Source of the DNA: a candidate division WWE3 bacterium GW2011_GWC2_41_23
Lineage (GTDB): Bacteria; Patescibacteriota; WWE3; UBA101185; UBA10185
Direction: 5' to 3'
Assembly (NCBI GenBank): GCA_000996895.1
Contig: LCBB01000004.1
Location: 1 to 38,473 of the forward strand
DNA: 38,473 bases
In this document: positions 37,508 to 38,473 of the stretch, in pieces
Position numbering within the stretch: position 1 is the first letter of the stretch
Layout: each line of letters begins with the position of its first letter
Made by a program: the position numbers and the translations under genes
The notes under the pieces: generated by a model
What the model saw: only the letters and a program-made list of their open reading frames with translations
Databases searched by the model: none
What the model was told of the DNA's origin: nothing

Positions 37508-38323
37508 TTACCGCTCCAACAACCCTCTCAACCTCCCCATCTCCGCTGCCATCGCCTCTTCTCCGCACAACACCGTTCCTTTTTCTTTCACAAAATTCTT
37601 AAATAGATTAAACTTTCCTTCCGGGATCTTTGGGTTTAAAGCAATATCGGCGTCCTCTAAATTCTTTTTAGCCATTTGGTTAAGTAACATTTGATAAGAC
37701 AGTCTGAAAATCTCCCTCGCATTTAATTTCATTTGCCCTTCCATCGCCGCGGTCAGTGGAAAAATGTTTCCGTACAGGTTGACGCCGATTACAATATCAG
37801 CTCCCATTCTTCTAACCTCTTCCGTAGGTATGGGTGTTGAATTTCCTCCGTCTACCAATCTTTTACCGTTAATATCTACAGGCGCCAGAACAATGGGTAT
37901 TGAAATACTCGCCCTTATAGCCGTCGCCAAATTGCCCCCATCAAGATATACAGTTTCTCCGGTTAAAATATCGGTCGTCGCAGCTTTAAAAGGGATTTTC
38001 AAGTCTTCAATCTTTGCCCCGCGCAGATAATTTTCCAAAAATGCCACGAACTTGTTTCCTTTCAACAAGCCAAGCTCCGCCCTGGGATCCGATAAAGCGT
38101 GAAACATATCCAGGTAACCAATATTATCAACGATCTTCTCAAGTTCTCCGATATTTCCATAATAAGCATACAAACCCCCGACAAGAGCTCCGATACTCGA
38201 ACCTGTTATGTAATCAATGGAAATTCCGTTCTTTTCGAGAACTTTTAAAACCCCGATATGCGCAAGGCCTCTCCAGCCCCCGCTTCCCAAAGCCAAACCG
38301 ATCTTTACTTTTTTTCTGCTCAT
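37508..38323 (-). CDS. Patatin-like phospholipase
   Basis: GLALGSGGWRGLAHIGVLKVLEKNGISIDYITGSSIGALVGGLYA (GxSxG) and DGGNSTPIP (DG) catalytic dyad. Confidence 0.95.
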   Translation of the reverse strand: MSRKKVKIGLALGSGGWRGLAHIGVLKVLEKNGISIDYITGSSIGALVGGLYAYYGNIGELEKIVDNIGYLDMFHALSDPRAELGLLKGNKFVAFLENYLRGAKIEDLKIPFKAATTDILTGETVYLDGGNLATAIRASISIPIVLAPVDINGKRLVDGGNSTPIPTEEVRRMGADIVIGVNLYGNIFPLTAAMEGQMKLNAREIFRLSYQMLLNQMAKKNLEDADIALNPKIPEGKFNLFKNFVKEKGTVLCGEEAMAAEMGRLRGLLER

Positions 38324-38473
38324 TTTATTTCAACAAAAGTTTCATCAATTAAATTCCCGAACCCGTCTTCCATCGTAAGCTTATACTCTCCCGGGTTTAA
38401 GTTGCTAATATCTCCGAAGATCTCGTAATAAACATAAGTTTCCTCTTCGGTGAATTCATTGTCCCTTAAGACC
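38320..38473 (-). CDS. 3' end of a hypothetical protein, translationally coupled to the patatin gene
   Basis: Minus-strand frame VLRDNEFTEEETYVYYEIFGDISNLNPGEYKLTMEDGFGNLIDETFVEIK*; TGA overlaps patatin ATG. Confidence 0.6.
   Translation of the reverse strand, partial: VLRDNEFTEEETYVYYEIFGDISNLNPGEYKLTMEDGFGNLIDETFVEIK

Noticed and set aside
1-38473. CRISPR array
   Set aside because: No regularly spaced short direct repeats with unique spacers were seen; the only large tandem repeats are protein-coding modules of the giant gene

Overview
Accessory-rich 38 kb window, probably from a Patescibacteria/CPR-like genome (inference from gene content only). It contains three integrative-element modules, each ending in a large serine recombinase (5980-7560, 15896-17638, ~35803-37449). 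Each module carries its own replication genes: a phage-type initiator, a prim-pol/D5 helicase, and a CHC2/toprim primase-helicase. The third recombinase ORF runs antisense into a tRNA-Gln(UUG) gene. Other content: a 3577-aa subtilisin-family surface protein with about 25 cadherin/Ig-like modules, a reverse transcriptase with a YNDD active site and a long C-terminal extension, a possible defence operon (membrane protein, PD-(D/E)XK nuclease, DUF4238), an Xre/ImmA pair, DUF3892, and a decayed ADP-ribosylglycohydrolase. The main finding is a leader-RNA candidate present four times. Immediately upstream of all three recombinases, and of one unrelated membrane-protein operon on the opposite strand, lies a ~80-110 nt element with the interleaved pairing order A-B-C-B'-A'-C'. 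This is a pseudoknot: a two-part hairpin whose loop pairs with the strand just before the start codon. Primary sequences of the four copies differ, the pairing is nearly perfect, and every non-Watson-Crick position I found in the core stems is G.U on the sense strand. A TATAAT-like -10 box sits 5-12 nt upstream of stem A, and C' is followed by a U-rich tract and then the ATG. This looks like a conserved attenuator or regulatory RNA. All analysis was by eye; no searches or folding programs were run.
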